Shown: piece after piece, positions 1 to 6,157 of the stretch
How positions within the stretch are numbered: position 1 is the stretch's first letter
How the letters are laid out: every line of letters starts with the position of its first letter
NCBI GenBank assembly: GCA_028717025.1
Contig: JAQUOR010000068.1
Coordinates: forward strand, 1 to 8,607
DNA: 8,607 nucleotides
From: Candidatus Omnitrophota bacterium
GTDB lineage: Bacteria > Omnitrophota > Gorgyraeia > Duberdicusellales > 4484-171
Reading direction: 5' to 3'
Notes under the pieces: generated by a model
What the model was told of the DNA's origin: nothing
The model's input: only the letters and a program-made list of their open reading frames with translations
The model's database searches: none
Program-made: the position numbers and the translations under genes

Positions 1-755
1 GGCTTACCGGTAAGCGCCTGCGCCTGCGCAGCTTCATTCTCATGGTGCGGGAAAACCAGGTCACGGCCTCCGGCATGAATATCCAGAGTCTCGGTCTTTA
101 AATATTTCTGGCTCATCACCGAGCACTCGATGTGCCAACCGGGCCTGCCGTTACCCCAGGGACTCTCCCAGAAAGGTTCGTTTTCTTTTGCTCTCTTCCA
201 GAGCGCAAAGTCAAGAGGGTCTTTCTTTAATTCCGAAGGGTCGATACGCGCACCGCTCTCCATTTCCTCTATTTTTTGCCCTGAAAGTTGTCCGTATTGG
301 GGAAATTTTCGTACGTCAAAATAGACATCTCCGCCGGCTTCATAGGCAAAACCTTTCTCTATCAGAGAAGCAATGTATTTAATCATATCGGCAATGTTCT
401 CTGTGGCGCGCGGCTCAACATCCGCTTCCTCTACCCCCAGGTCTTTTAAGTCCTTCCGATAATTAGCTATGTATTTTGTAACCAATTCTTTCCAATCCAC
501 TTTTAGTTCATTGGCGCGATTGATAATTTTATCGTCGATGTCGGTGATGTTGCGCACCAGCGTTATATCAAACCCGCGATATTTCAGATACCTGCGTATC
601 ACATCGAAAATGTACAGGCTCCTGGCATGGCCTATGTGGCAATCATCGTAGACCGTTACCCCGCAGGTATACATTTTTATTTTGCCTTCTTCCTGCGGCT
701 TAAATTCCTGTTTTTCTCTGGTTAACGTATTGTAGATTCTAAGCTTATTCTCCAT
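1..755 (-). CDS. cysS: Cysteinyl-tRNA synthetase, N-terminal part (3' end off window)
   Basis: Charges tRNA-Cys with cysteine in the cytoplasm, using ATP (class Ia aminoacyl-tRNA synthetase). The first 251 residues are visible with no internal stop. The family zinc site is complete: Cys31 in MYTCG, Cys211 in WHIECS, and His237 and Glu241 in FPHHENE. The class I HIGH signature is at residues 40-43. Other family blocks are NITDIDDKII, GKLSGQ-like YGQLSGQ and DIHAGGRDLVFPHHENE. The KMSKS loop and the tRNA-binding C-terminal domain would lie beyond the left edge. The ATG at 755 follows the stop of the preceding secreted-protein gene by 5 bp, so the two are almost certainly cotranscribed; only a weak AAGTAGG resembles a ribosome site. 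Its place downstream of ispD-ispF matches the Bacillus order, in which gltX and cysE normally intervene. Identification is secure. Confidence 0.97.
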   Translation of the reverse strand, partial: MENKLRIYNTLTREKQEFKPQEEGKIKMYTCGVTVYDDCHIGHARSLYIFDVIRRYLKYRGFDITLVRNITDIDDKIINRANELKVDWKELVTKYIANYRKDLKDLGVEEADVEPRATENIADMIKYIASLIEKGFAYEAGGDVYFDVRKFPQYGQLSGQKIEEMESGARIDPSELKKDPLDFALWKRAKENEPFWESPWGNGRPGWHIECSVMSQKYLKTETLDIHAGGRDLVFPHHENEAAQAQALTGK

Positions 756-760
756 AGGGC

Positions 761-1507
761 CTACTTTTCGATTTCAAAGGTGACGGAAGCTGTAAGCTTT
801 CCCGTCCAGGCATCAACTACTTTATCCCACTGGTCAATCCTGCCTTGCCTGTCAGTTGAGCTTGCGAAATTGCAGTTATTCGTATATTCGAAGTCAAGCC
901 GATATTGACCGGGCGCATTAAATACGTCCGCAAGCAGTTGTTTTACAATGATACAATTTTTATCGCCGCTCATGAATCCGTAATCCCCTTTAATGTGAAA
1001 GCGTGATCGCGCGTCTTCATCCGATATATTCGCCGCATGCGCGCCTATTTCGATAAGACCGACCCAGTCATCGCCTTCTTCGTTGCTTGAATACGCTTTT
1101 CTGATTGGATCAAAAACTTTATTACCCTTGAATTTTAAAGGGATCTCCAGCGCTGCCCCGGGGGCAATGACTTTAAAATAGCGCGGCTCTACGGAATAAG
1201 AAGCCTGCAAACGTATGTCGGGCGCAAGCACTATCGTGGCGCCGTTTGGTTTTCTAACGGTGCATTGCAAATCCCAATCGCAGCCTTCCCATGATTTTCC
1301 TAAAATATCCGGGTGGAATATTTTTGCTTCCTGCGTTCCCTGATTAGTTATGCGCAGAGTTATCCCGATCGGCTCACCCTGTCTGTACGCGGCCCTATCC
1401 GCCTGGGCATTAAAGATAAGCTGCGATGCGGGCTCCTGACAAAAGCTTAGGAATCCGGCAGTATGTACGAGCAGAAAGAATGCAAGTATCGTTCTTGCAA
1501 TACGCAT
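761..1507 (-). CDS. Secreted protein of unknown function, beta-sandwich-like
   Basis: I do not recognise a named family. The 248-residue product begins with a typical export signal: basic MRIAR, then a hydrophobic stretch to about residue 22. Cys23 in FLSFCQE sits where a lipobox would be, but Phe at -1 is unusual for signal peptidase II, so ordinary cleavage is as likely. The mature part looks all-beta. An early strand pattern (YRQGEPIGITLRITNQG, residues 41-57) and a late one (APGQYRLDFEYTN, AWTGKLTASVTFEI) resemble the Ig-like fold of BsuPI-type and similar cell-surface proteins. Four cysteines (76, 82, 185, 212) could form two disulphides. The ATG at 1507 is the only standard start before an in-frame TAG; a weak GGATGAG lies upstream. 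It sits 21 bp after ispF and 5 bp before cysS, so it is cotranscribed with housekeeping genes without an obvious functional link. Confidence 0.82.
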   Translation of the reverse strand: MRIARTILAFFLLVHTAGFLSFCQEPASQLIFNAQADRAAYRQGEPIGITLRITNQGTQEAKIFHPDILGKSWEGCDWDLQCTVRKPNGATIVLAPDIRLQASYSVEPRYFKVIAPGAALEIPLKFKGNKVFDPIRKAYSSNEEGDDWVGLIEIGAHAANISDEDARSRFHIKGDYGFMSGDKNCIIVKQLLADVFNAPGQYRLDFEYTNNCNFASSTDRQGRIDQWDKVVDAWTGKLTASVTFEIEK

Positions 1508-1528
1508 AGAAGAAATCTCATCCGGCTA

Positions 1529-2017
1529 TTAGACCACTTTCTCAACGAGTGCTGCAACGAGGACTGCGATGGCCCGAGAGCCTCCTAAAATATCTAAGCC
1601 CTCTTTTGATTTTATTTTTATGTTGAGTGCGCAATCAGGAAAAGTATCGGCTAAAGCGCCCGTCATGGCTTTTTTATAGGGTGCCAGGCGCGGCTGTTCG
1701 GCTACTATCGTAACGTCAATATTGATAATCTTAAATTTCTTCGCAAGTTTCTTTACGATCAGGGCTGCGATCACCTTACTATTTATTCCCTGGCAGGCGC
1801 GTGCCTGGGGCGGGAAATAATCTCCGATGTCCCCTAAGGAACAGCAACCGCAGAGCGCATCACAAACCGCGTGTATCACGACGTCGCCGTCCGAGACCGC
1901 ATCAAGAGAAAATGAAGCAGGGATTTTTACTCCTGCCAGGATCAAATCTTTTTTCTTTTTACCCGGCTTACTGAACTTATGGATGTCGAATCCTAAACCA
2001 ACACGTAAGTTACTCAT
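1529..2017 (-). CDS. ispF: 2-C-methyl-D-erythritol 2,4-cyclodiphosphate synthase
   Basis: Fifth step of the MEP isoprenoid pathway: cyclises CDP-methylerythritol 2-phosphate to the cyclodiphosphate, releasing CMP; family members are cytoplasmic homotrimers. The 162-residue length is normal. The metal ligands are present as Asp11 and His13 (GFDIH) and His49 (DVVIHA), with SDGD at 42-45, DALCG and SLGDIGDYFP. Lys134, Ser137 and Glu139 match the KATT.E block, Ser replacing the usual Thr. Three conserved positions differ: the His of HSDGD is Val41, and the GR.E motif is GGSR, so the E. coli Arg142 and Glu144 equivalents are Gly146 and Arg148. The reading frame is intact, so this looks like divergence rather than decay. 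It lies 62 bp after ispD and 21 bp before the secreted-protein gene, and ends in tandem stops TAA TAG. No ribosome site precedes the ATG. Confidence 0.95.
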   Translation of the reverse strand: MSNLRVGLGFDIHKFSKPGKKKKDLILAGVKIPASFSLDAVSDGDVVIHAVCDALCGCCSLGDIGDYFPPQARACQGINSKVIAALIVKKLAKKFKIINIDVTIVAEQPRLAPYKKAMTGALADTFPDCALNIKIKSKEGLDILGGSRAIAVLVAALVEKVV

Positions 2018-2022
2018 AAATT

Positions 2023-2028
2023 ATTATA
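2023..2028 (-). promoter_or_regulatory. Possible -10 box for leaderless ispF transcription
   Basis: A perfect TATAAT lies on the minus strand at -11 to -6 relative to the A of the ispF ATG. Transcription from it would begin at or next to the start codon. No Shine-Dalgarno sequence is present, which fits a leaderless mRNA. No good -35 box is found at 16-18 bp, so the call rests on the hexamer and its spacing alone. AT-rich sequence can produce this by chance. Confidence 0.35.
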
Positions 2029-2044
2029 TCTTAGAAGCGGAAGT

Positions 2045-2080
2045 ACGCGGATTACAACGCGGATGAACGCTGTCCCGCGT
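2045..2080. repeat. Short ACGCGGAT repeats with a CCGCGT inverted arm
   Basis: In the 62-bp ispD-ispF gap, ACGCGGAT occurs at 2045-2052 and 2057-2064 (12-bp period), followed by a partial AACGC at 2066-2070. The inverse arm CCGCGT is at 2075-2080, ending on the ispD stop codon. ACGCGG and CCGCGT could pair as a 6-bp hairpin. No T-run follows on the minus strand, so it is not a standard terminator. It resembles dispersed GC-rich intergenic minisatellites seen in many environmental bacterial genomes; that likeness is from memory. Confidence 0.5.
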
Positions 2081-2757
2081 TAATCCTCTTCTATTTTTAA
2101 AATTGCTTCTGCCAAGCTAACATCCTGCGGATAGGTAAGTTTAAAATTGCGGCTTTCACCTTCTATCATTTTTACTCTTTTTCCCGCCAGCTCAAGGACC
2201 TGCGCATCATCGGATACTTTTTTCCCCCGCAAAGAACAAAATGCTTTTTTAAGTGCCTCGAGTTTAAAACACTGAGGAGTTTGCGCAAGGAATATTTTTT
2301 CCCTGTTGAGCGTCTTTTCAATAAATCCGCCACGGACCTTTTTTACCGTATCCCTGCAGGGTAACCCGCAAATAACTGCCGGGAATTTTTTAAGTTCCCT
2401 GATAAGGCGCTTCACTAAACCGCTTGATACAAAGGGCCTGGCACCGTCGTGGATAAGAACATGGGTGATGTCCGCGTCTAAAACACTAAGGCCCTGGCAT
2501 ACGGAATCGTTCCTTTCTTTCCCGCCTTCTACCAGGCTCACGCGCCGGCTGCCCAGCGCAGAAATTAATCGCTGTGCCAGCGCAAAATGTTCTTTGCGCA
2601 GCACAAGTACGATCTGCGTAATTTCTTTGACCGCGCTAAAAACGCTTACGCTGTGATAAAAAAGAGGCTTTCCCTCCAAAGGAAATATTGTTTTATCAAT
2701 GCTGCGGCCGAAACGTTTTCCCTGTCCCGCGCATACGATGACTGCTCCAACTTTCAT
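2080..2757 (-). CDS. ispD: 2-C-methyl-D-erythritol 4-phosphate cytidylyltransferase
   Basis: Third step of the MEP pathway: transfers CMP from CTP to methylerythritol 4-phosphate, giving the CDP derivative; the IspE kinase then supplies the substrate of IspF. The 225-residue length is typical and the protein is a single nucleotidyltransferase domain. Visible motifs are the N-terminal CTP-binding loop CAGQGKRFG with Arg15, Lys22 (equivalent to E. coli Lys27), GGKERNDSVCQGL at 78-90, IHDGARPF with Asp104 and Arg107, RDTVKKV, LNRE with Arg152 (E. coli Arg157), QTPQCF, and FKLTYPQD with Lys206 (E. coli Lys213). All main catalytic residues are present. The ATG at 2757 has only a weak GAAGTG upstream. 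The gene starts 65 bp after the PIN/TRAM stop and precedes ispF, the usual pairing; in some bacteria the two are fused, here they are separate. Confidence 0.97.
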   Translation of the reverse strand: MKVGAVIVCAGQGKRFGRSIDKTIFPLEGKPLFYHSVSVFSAVKEITQIVLVLRKEHFALAQRLISALGSRRVSLVEGGKERNDSVCQGLSVLDADITHVLIHDGARPFVSSGLVKRLIRELKKFPAVICGLPCRDTVKKVRGGFIEKTLNREKIFLAQTPQCFKLEALKKAFCSLRGKKVSDDAQVLELAGKRVKMIEGESRNFKLTYPQDVSLAEAILKIEED

Positions 2758-2822
2758 AATGATTACACTTCAGATTATTTAGCTCATGAGTTAAGAGCGA
2801 ATGAGCTTGCGGGCTAGATAAT

Positions 2823-3800
2823 CTACGATATTAACTTGGTAAATACTATCCTGCCGCTGGGACTCTGCAAAACCGAGGTCACTTCGATGTCGACGGTCTT
2901 GCCGATAAGCCACTTCGCATTCTCGACGACCACCATTGTTCCGTCTTCCAAATACCCGACCGCCTGATTATGTTCTTTACCTTCCTTTACCAGCTTTAAA
3001 GGGAACCGCTCACCGGAAATAAACGTAGGCTTTAGCGCATTGACCAGATCGTTGATATTAAGCACCTTTATTCCCTGTAGCTGCGCAATGCGATTTAAAT
3101 TATAATCGGTAGTTAAAATTTTAGCGTCGAGGTTCTGCGCCAACTTTACAATTTTTTCGTCGACGCTGTTTACCCCTTCAATATCCTCTTCGTGTATGGT
3201 GACTTCGACGTTTGATTCTTTCTTGAGAGAATGCAAAATTTCAATGCCGCGTTTACCTTTTTGCCGTTTCATATGGTCCGTTGAATCGGCTAAGGCCCGC
3301 AATTCGTTAAGCACAAAAATCGGTATCACAAAGCGCGCCTCCAGAAATCCGGTTTTAACGATATCGATGATTCTTCCATCGATTATAATGCTGGTGTCGA
3401 TAACGATAGTTTCTTCCTTTAGATCCTGGCGCTTGAATTTTACATAAGGGATAACCAGATTAAATTCGCTCCTTCCCTTTATTCCTAAGGTAAGTCCTAA
3501 GTATACGAATATTATCGTGACAAAAGAAGTAATGCTGGAAACGAGTTCCTGGGGCAGGAGAAAACTCTTCAGGGAGGCTGAGAATATTTTAGCCAGAAGC
3601 AAGCCTAAGATGATCCCGAACACGGCGCTGGAAAGTCCCTTTAAAGAGACCTTGCGGGCAAATATTTCGAAAAAAACGACCGCAGCCCCTGTCACGGCAC
3701 CGAATATCATGGCAAACAGGGCATTGCTTCCGCCTAAAGAATATCCCGCCGCCGCACATACAAAAATAAAAAATGCGCGTAAAATAATCAAACTCTTCAT
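2823..3800 (-). CDS. Membrane-anchored PIN/TRAM domain protein (YacL type)
   Basis: Predicted Mg-dependent ribonuclease tethered to the inner membrane; the physiological substrate of this family is not established to my knowledge. The 325 residues show about four membrane segments (near 4-22, 27-47, 55-75, 87-107), a PIN nuclease domain (about 130-256) and a C-terminal TRAM RNA-binding domain (about 262-325, with AVGYLEDGTMVVVENA and GKTVDIEVTSVLQSPSGRIVF). The PIN acidic residues are all there: Asp135 and Asp141 (DTSIIIDGRI), Glu166 (LNELRAL), Asp214 (VDEK) and Asp232 (TTDYNL), so the nuclease should be active. A GTG at 3821 would add seven residues, but GGAGG lies seven bases before the ATG at 3800 and would fall inside that longer version, so 3800 is the start. 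It lies between radA and ispD as in Bacillus, but disA is absent. Confidence 0.95.
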   Translation of the reverse strand: MKSLIILRAFFIFVCAAAGYSLGGSNALFAMIFGAVTGAAVVFFEIFARKVSLKGLSSAVFGIILGLLLAKIFSASLKSFLLPQELVSSITSFVTIIFVYLGLTLGIKGRSEFNLVIPYVKFKRQDLKEETIVIDTSIIIDGRIIDIVKTGFLEARFVIPIFVLNELRALADSTDHMKRQKGKRGIEILHSLKKESNVEVTIHEEDIEGVNSVDEKIVKLAQNLDAKILTTDYNLNRIAQLQGIKVLNINDLVNALKPTFISGERFPLKLVKEGKEHNQAVGYLEDGTMVVVENAKWLIGKTVDIEVTSVLQSPSGRIVFTKLIS

Positions 3801-3913
3801 AAAAATGCCTCCAATGCGCACATCGTTTTTTCAAGCCTGACCGTCATAAGATGAGGCGTAGAAAAAATGATAGTGCAAATTGTCCCGTTATTTCTTACAT
3901 TTATTCTGCACAT
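3797..3913 (-). other. Doubtful small reading frame overlapping the PIN/TRAM start
   Basis: A 38-codon frame runs from ATG 3913 to a TGA that overlaps the PIN/TRAM ATG as ATGA, the arrangement of translationally coupled genes. No ribosome site precedes ATG 3913, the frame crosses one arm of the inverted repeat, and the peptide resembles nothing I know. Internal ATGs (3847, 3823) also lack ribosome sites. Probably chance. Confidence 0.15.
3808..3812 (-). promoter_or_regulatory. Shine-Dalgarno site deciding the PIN/TRAM start
   Basis: GGAGG on the minus strand, seven bases before the ATG at 3800. It selects this ATG over the upstream in-frame GTG at 3821 and shows that this genome uses canonical ribosome sites. 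Confidence 0.85.
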
Positions 3914-3936
3914 ATAGTCGAGATAACGGGACTATT
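3878..3936. repeat. Imperfect inverted repeat in the radA - PIN/TRAM gap
   Basis: Arms 3878-3894 and 3920-3936 are inverted copies with 15 of 17 positions paired. The core GTCCCGTTAT (3882-3891) and ATAACGGGAC (3923-3932) is a perfect 10-bp pair, and the spacer is about 25 bp. On the plus strand one of the two mismatches becomes a G-U wobble. Neither strand has a T-run directly after the structure, so it is not a standard terminator. It could be an operator, an mRNA structure ahead of the PIN/TRAM gene, or a REP-like mobile repeat. The rest of this 194-bp gap (3801-3994) has no other clear feature beyond a weak small reading frame. Confidence 0.75.
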
Positions 3937-3994
3937 ATTAAAAAAACATTTTCTTCCACAATCTATCAGTAAACCGGCAGACAACCGGATCTTT

Positions 3995-5326
3995 TTAATG
4001 GAACACTTCTTCAACCACTTCTTTTAAAGAAGTATAGCCTTCAATTGCAAAGCGAAAGTTCTTATCAACCTCTTTCATGTTGGCCTGGGAAAGGAAACAA
4101 CGCTTGGTGCCGGCTCTCTCTAATTCCTTCAGGCGTAAATTAATATTATTAACCCGCCGCAACTCCCCTCCTAATCCTACTTCTCCTATAAAAACATTGT
4201 TGCAGGGAATCTCTTTCTCCTTAAAGCTTGAAATAATTGCGATAACTGCGCCGAGATCTGCTGCCGGATCATTGATGCGCAACCCCCCTGCGACATTAAG
4301 AAAAACATCTTCGCTGGAAAGCGCCACTTTCAAGCGTTTTTCGATAATCGCAACAAGCAGCGAAAAACGGTTAAAATCAAACCCCAAACTCCTGCGGCGC
4401 ACCGTGCCAAACGTCGCGCGGCTCACCAGAGACTGCAATTCAAGCAGTAAAGGACGCAGACCTTCAATGACGCATACTACGCTTGAACCGGAGATCGATT
4501 GCGCTTGATGCGGAAGAAAGATCTCGTTCGTTTTCTTAACTTCCTTTAGGCCCTCCGAGGTCATCTCAAACACCACGATGTCTCCGGTAGGCCCGAATCT
4601 GTTTTTGGTAGAGCGTAAAATCCGGTAATTCGAAAGAATCTCTCCTTCAAAATAAAAAACACAATCGACGATATGTTCCAAGAGCTTTGGCCCTGCGATA
4701 GCGCCTTCCTTGGTAACGTGTCCCACGATAAAAACGGTAATACCCAGTGTTTTTGCGATCTGCGTAAGATAGTCGGCACACCCCCTGATCTGAGTAACGC
4801 TGCCCTTGGCACCCTCGTACCGTAAAGAGTGCACCACCTGTATGGAATCTATGATAACAAACTTAAAATCCTGCTCTTTGACGTGTTCATACACGGTCTC
4901 AAGATTATCCTCGCCGACAATATAGAGGCGGGAAAAATCACTTTTAAGCCGCCTGGCGCGTATGACGACCTGCTCGGGAGATTCTTCGGCGCTTACGTAC
5001 AGGGTCTTCCCTGTGTGCGACAGCTGTGCCGCTACTTCTAAGAGAAGTGTGGATTTCCCTACCCCCGGTTCTCCTCCGATAAGAACCGTCTCGCCATTGA
5101 CCAGCCCTCCGCCTAAGATACGGTCAAAACCTTCGATGCGGGTAAGGACCCTGGGTAATTCTTTCTGGTTAATGTCGCCAACGAGCCGCGGGGTTGTTTT
5201 TTCTTTTGGAAGCGCGGCATCGTCCCTGACCTCCTGCTCCTCGACGAAAGTCTCCCACCCTTCGCATAAAGGACATTTACCCAGCCACTTAATCGATTTA
5301 TAACCGCAACCGGAACAATGGAACAT
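3995..5326 (-). CDS. radA: DNA repair/recombination protein RadA (Sms)
   Basis: RecA-related ATPase that promotes branch migration and processing of recombination intermediates. Domains in order: a four-cysteine zinc finger (Cys4, Cys7, Cys18, Cys21 in CSGCG...CPLC), the RecA-like ATPase with Walker A GGEPGVGKS (84-92) and Walker B IIDS (around Asp160), the RadA-specific KNRFG motif (241-245), and a C-terminal Lon-protease-like domain (about 290-443, GFDFNRFSLLVAIIEKR, VAGGLRINDPAADLGAVIAI, GEVGLGGELR). The length of 443 fits the family. The ATG at 5326 leaves only three residues before the first zinc cysteine, shorter than usual. The frame is open upstream to a TAG at 5359-5357 but offers no ATG, GTG or TTG, and no ribosome site is visible. 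It follows mlaD by 89 bp and begins the block syntenic with Bacillus radA-disA-yacL-ispD-ispF. Confidence 0.97.
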   Translation of the reverse strand: MFHCSGCGYKSIKWLGKCPLCEGWETFVEEQEVRDDAALPKEKTTPRLVGDINQKELPRVLTRIEGFDRILGGGLVNGETVLIGGEPGVGKSTLLLEVAAQLSHTGKTLYVSAEESPEQVVIRARRLKSDFSRLYIVGEDNLETVYEHVKEQDFKFVIIDSIQVVHSLRYEGAKGSVTQIRGCADYLTQIAKTLGITVFIVGHVTKEGAIAGPKLLEHIVDCVFYFEGEILSNYRILRSTKNRFGPTGDIVVFEMTSEGLKEVKKTNEIFLPHQAQSISGSSVVCVIEGLRPLLLELQSLVSRATFGTVRRRSLGFDFNRFSLLVAIIEKRLKVALSSEDVFLNVAGGLRINDPAADLGAVIAIISSFKEKEIPCNNVFIGEVGLGGELRRVNNINLRLKELERAGTKRCFLSQANMKEVDKNFRFAIEGYTSLKEVVEEVFH

Positions 5327-5350
5327 AATTATAGTCGGAATGAAGACAAC

Positions 5351-5390
5351 AAATTTCTATGAATTCCTACTAATTTCTAAAAATTTCGAG
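5351..5390. repeat. Four tandem AATT decamers in helical phase
   Basis: Four degenerate 10-bp units lie end to end at 5351, 5361, 5371 and 5381, with plus-strand consensus nAATTtCtan. AATT recurs at exactly 10-bp spacing (5352, 5362, 5372, 5382), close to one DNA turn, a pattern known to favour intrinsic curvature. The array is 37 bp upstream of the radA ATG and overlaps the adjoining dyad. Confidence 0.7.
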
Positions 5391-5405
5391 ATTTGTAGAA
5401 ATTAG
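5370..5405. repeat. 36-bp near-perfect palindrome upstream of radA
   Basis: CTAATTTCTA (5370-5379) and TAGAAATTAG (5396-5405) are perfect inverse copies, and the symmetry continues to the centre TCGA at 5386-5389. In all 16 of 18 pairs match (mismatches 5380/5395 and 5385/5390). A second small palindrome, TTCGCGAA at 5407-5414, abuts it and touches the mlaD stop. No T-run follows on either strand, so an intrinsic terminator is unlikely. An operator, a REP-like repeat or an mRNA stem is possible. Confidence 0.75.
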
Positions 5406-5415
5406 CTTCGCGAAA

Positions 5416-6150
5416 TTAATTGTCGGTGTTTGATTTGTGGCTTTTTTGCCTGCTTTCTCTTGGTTTATATAATAATTTCCAGGGATGGCTTTTTAAATCA
5501 TCCACGAACTCTTCTGTTTTCCGGTATATCGAATCATCATAGAGGAATTTGCCGAGATTTCCTTCTTTCTTTTGGATGTCTTCGGTCATCTTGCGTATAT
5601 TAACGGTTATGACTTCCGTGTTGGTAAGAATGTTCTCGAAAGAAGTCTTCAATTTCCCTTTTTTGACAAAATCATTGACCTCACCCATAGTCTTATGGAA
5701 ATTAGCGATAACGGTAAAAAGAGGTATCGGGGAGACCCCTTCGGTCTTTTCATCTTTGGCCATATACCCTTCTATTTTTTCGGGAGGAATTATTTCCAGA
5801 TACTTTTCCCCGAAAAGGCTTAAGCTGTTGATGATAAAGGAGGAATTTTTGGGAATTCTGACGTCTTCGCCGATTTTCGTATACACATAGACGATCGGCT
5901 GGTTATTTTCTTCCAGTATCTCAACCTTCTTTACCTCACCGACGTCAACTCCGCAATAGCGTACCGGAGAAGCGGGGCGCAACCCTTCGGCAAAATAGAA
6001 TTTAACCTTTAAGATATACGTTCCTTTCCAGAAACTTACTTCCCGGATAGAAAGAAGGGTAATAAAAAGCAGAATAAGAGCGATAAGAAAAAACCCCCCG
6101 ACCTTCATCTCTCGCAGGTACTTCTTCATATCCCATGTCCCATTTTTCAT
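5416..6150 (-). CDS. mlaD: MCE-domain lipid transport protein, MlaD type
   Basis: Substrate-binding subunit of an MCE transporter: anchored in the inner membrane, forms a hexameric ring in the periplasm with a hydrophobic pore that passes phospholipid to or from MlaE. The 244 residues comprise a short cytoplasmic tail, one membrane helix (about 18-34), an MCE domain (about 43-122, with FAEGLRPASPVRYCGVDVGEVKKVEI and FGEKYLEI), and a helical C-terminal region of about 100 residues ending in DLKSHPWKLLYKPRE. E. coli MlaD has about 183 residues, so the helical tail is longer here; it may extend the channel. The open frame reaches back to a TTG at 6153, but AAGGGGG is seven bases before the ATG at 6150, which I take as the start. 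It is separated by 151 bp from mlaF yet clearly belongs to the same transporter. Confidence 0.95.
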   Translation of the reverse strand: MKNGTWDMKKYLREMKVGGFFLIALILLFITLLSIREVSFWKGTYILKVKFYFAEGLRPASPVRYCGVDVGEVKKVEILEENNQPIVYVYTKIGEDVRIPKNSSFIINSLSLFGEKYLEIIPPEKIEGYMAKDEKTEGVSPIPLFTVIANFHKTMGEVNDFVKKGKLKTSFENILTNTEVITVNIRKMTEDIQKKEGNLGKFLYDDSIYRKTEEFVDDLKSHPWKLLYKPRESRQKSHKSNTDN

Positions 6151-6157
6151 CAAGTTA

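Noticed and set aside
2306..2656. 116-codon plus-strand frame opposite ispD
   Set aside because: Antisense shadow of a conserved gene with no recognisable domain.
2781..2807. AGCTCAT/ATGAGCT inverted repeat after the PIN/TRAM gene, as a terminator
   Set aside because: Seven pairs with a 13-base loop and no T-run on either strand; too weak for an intrinsic terminator.
3801..3821. Upstream GTG start for the PIN/TRAM protein
   Set aside because: The GGAGG site lies inside this extension and points to the ATG at 3800.
3589..3834. 81-codon minus-strand frame with many Cys and Phe
   Set aside because: It is an off-frame reading of the start of the PIN/TRAM gene, with no family features.
3972..3988. 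AACCGG repeated 11 bp apart just after radA
   Set aside because: Only six bases and two copies; chance is sufficient.
4077..4508. 143-codon plus-strand frame opposite radA
   Set aside because: Antisense reading of a conserved gene, low-complexity Ser/Arg-rich product, no ribosome site.
5328..5333. TATAAT on the minus strand just before the radA ATG, as a leaderless promoter
   Set aside because: Only one base separates it from the ATG, so transcription would start inside the gene; no -35 box fits either.
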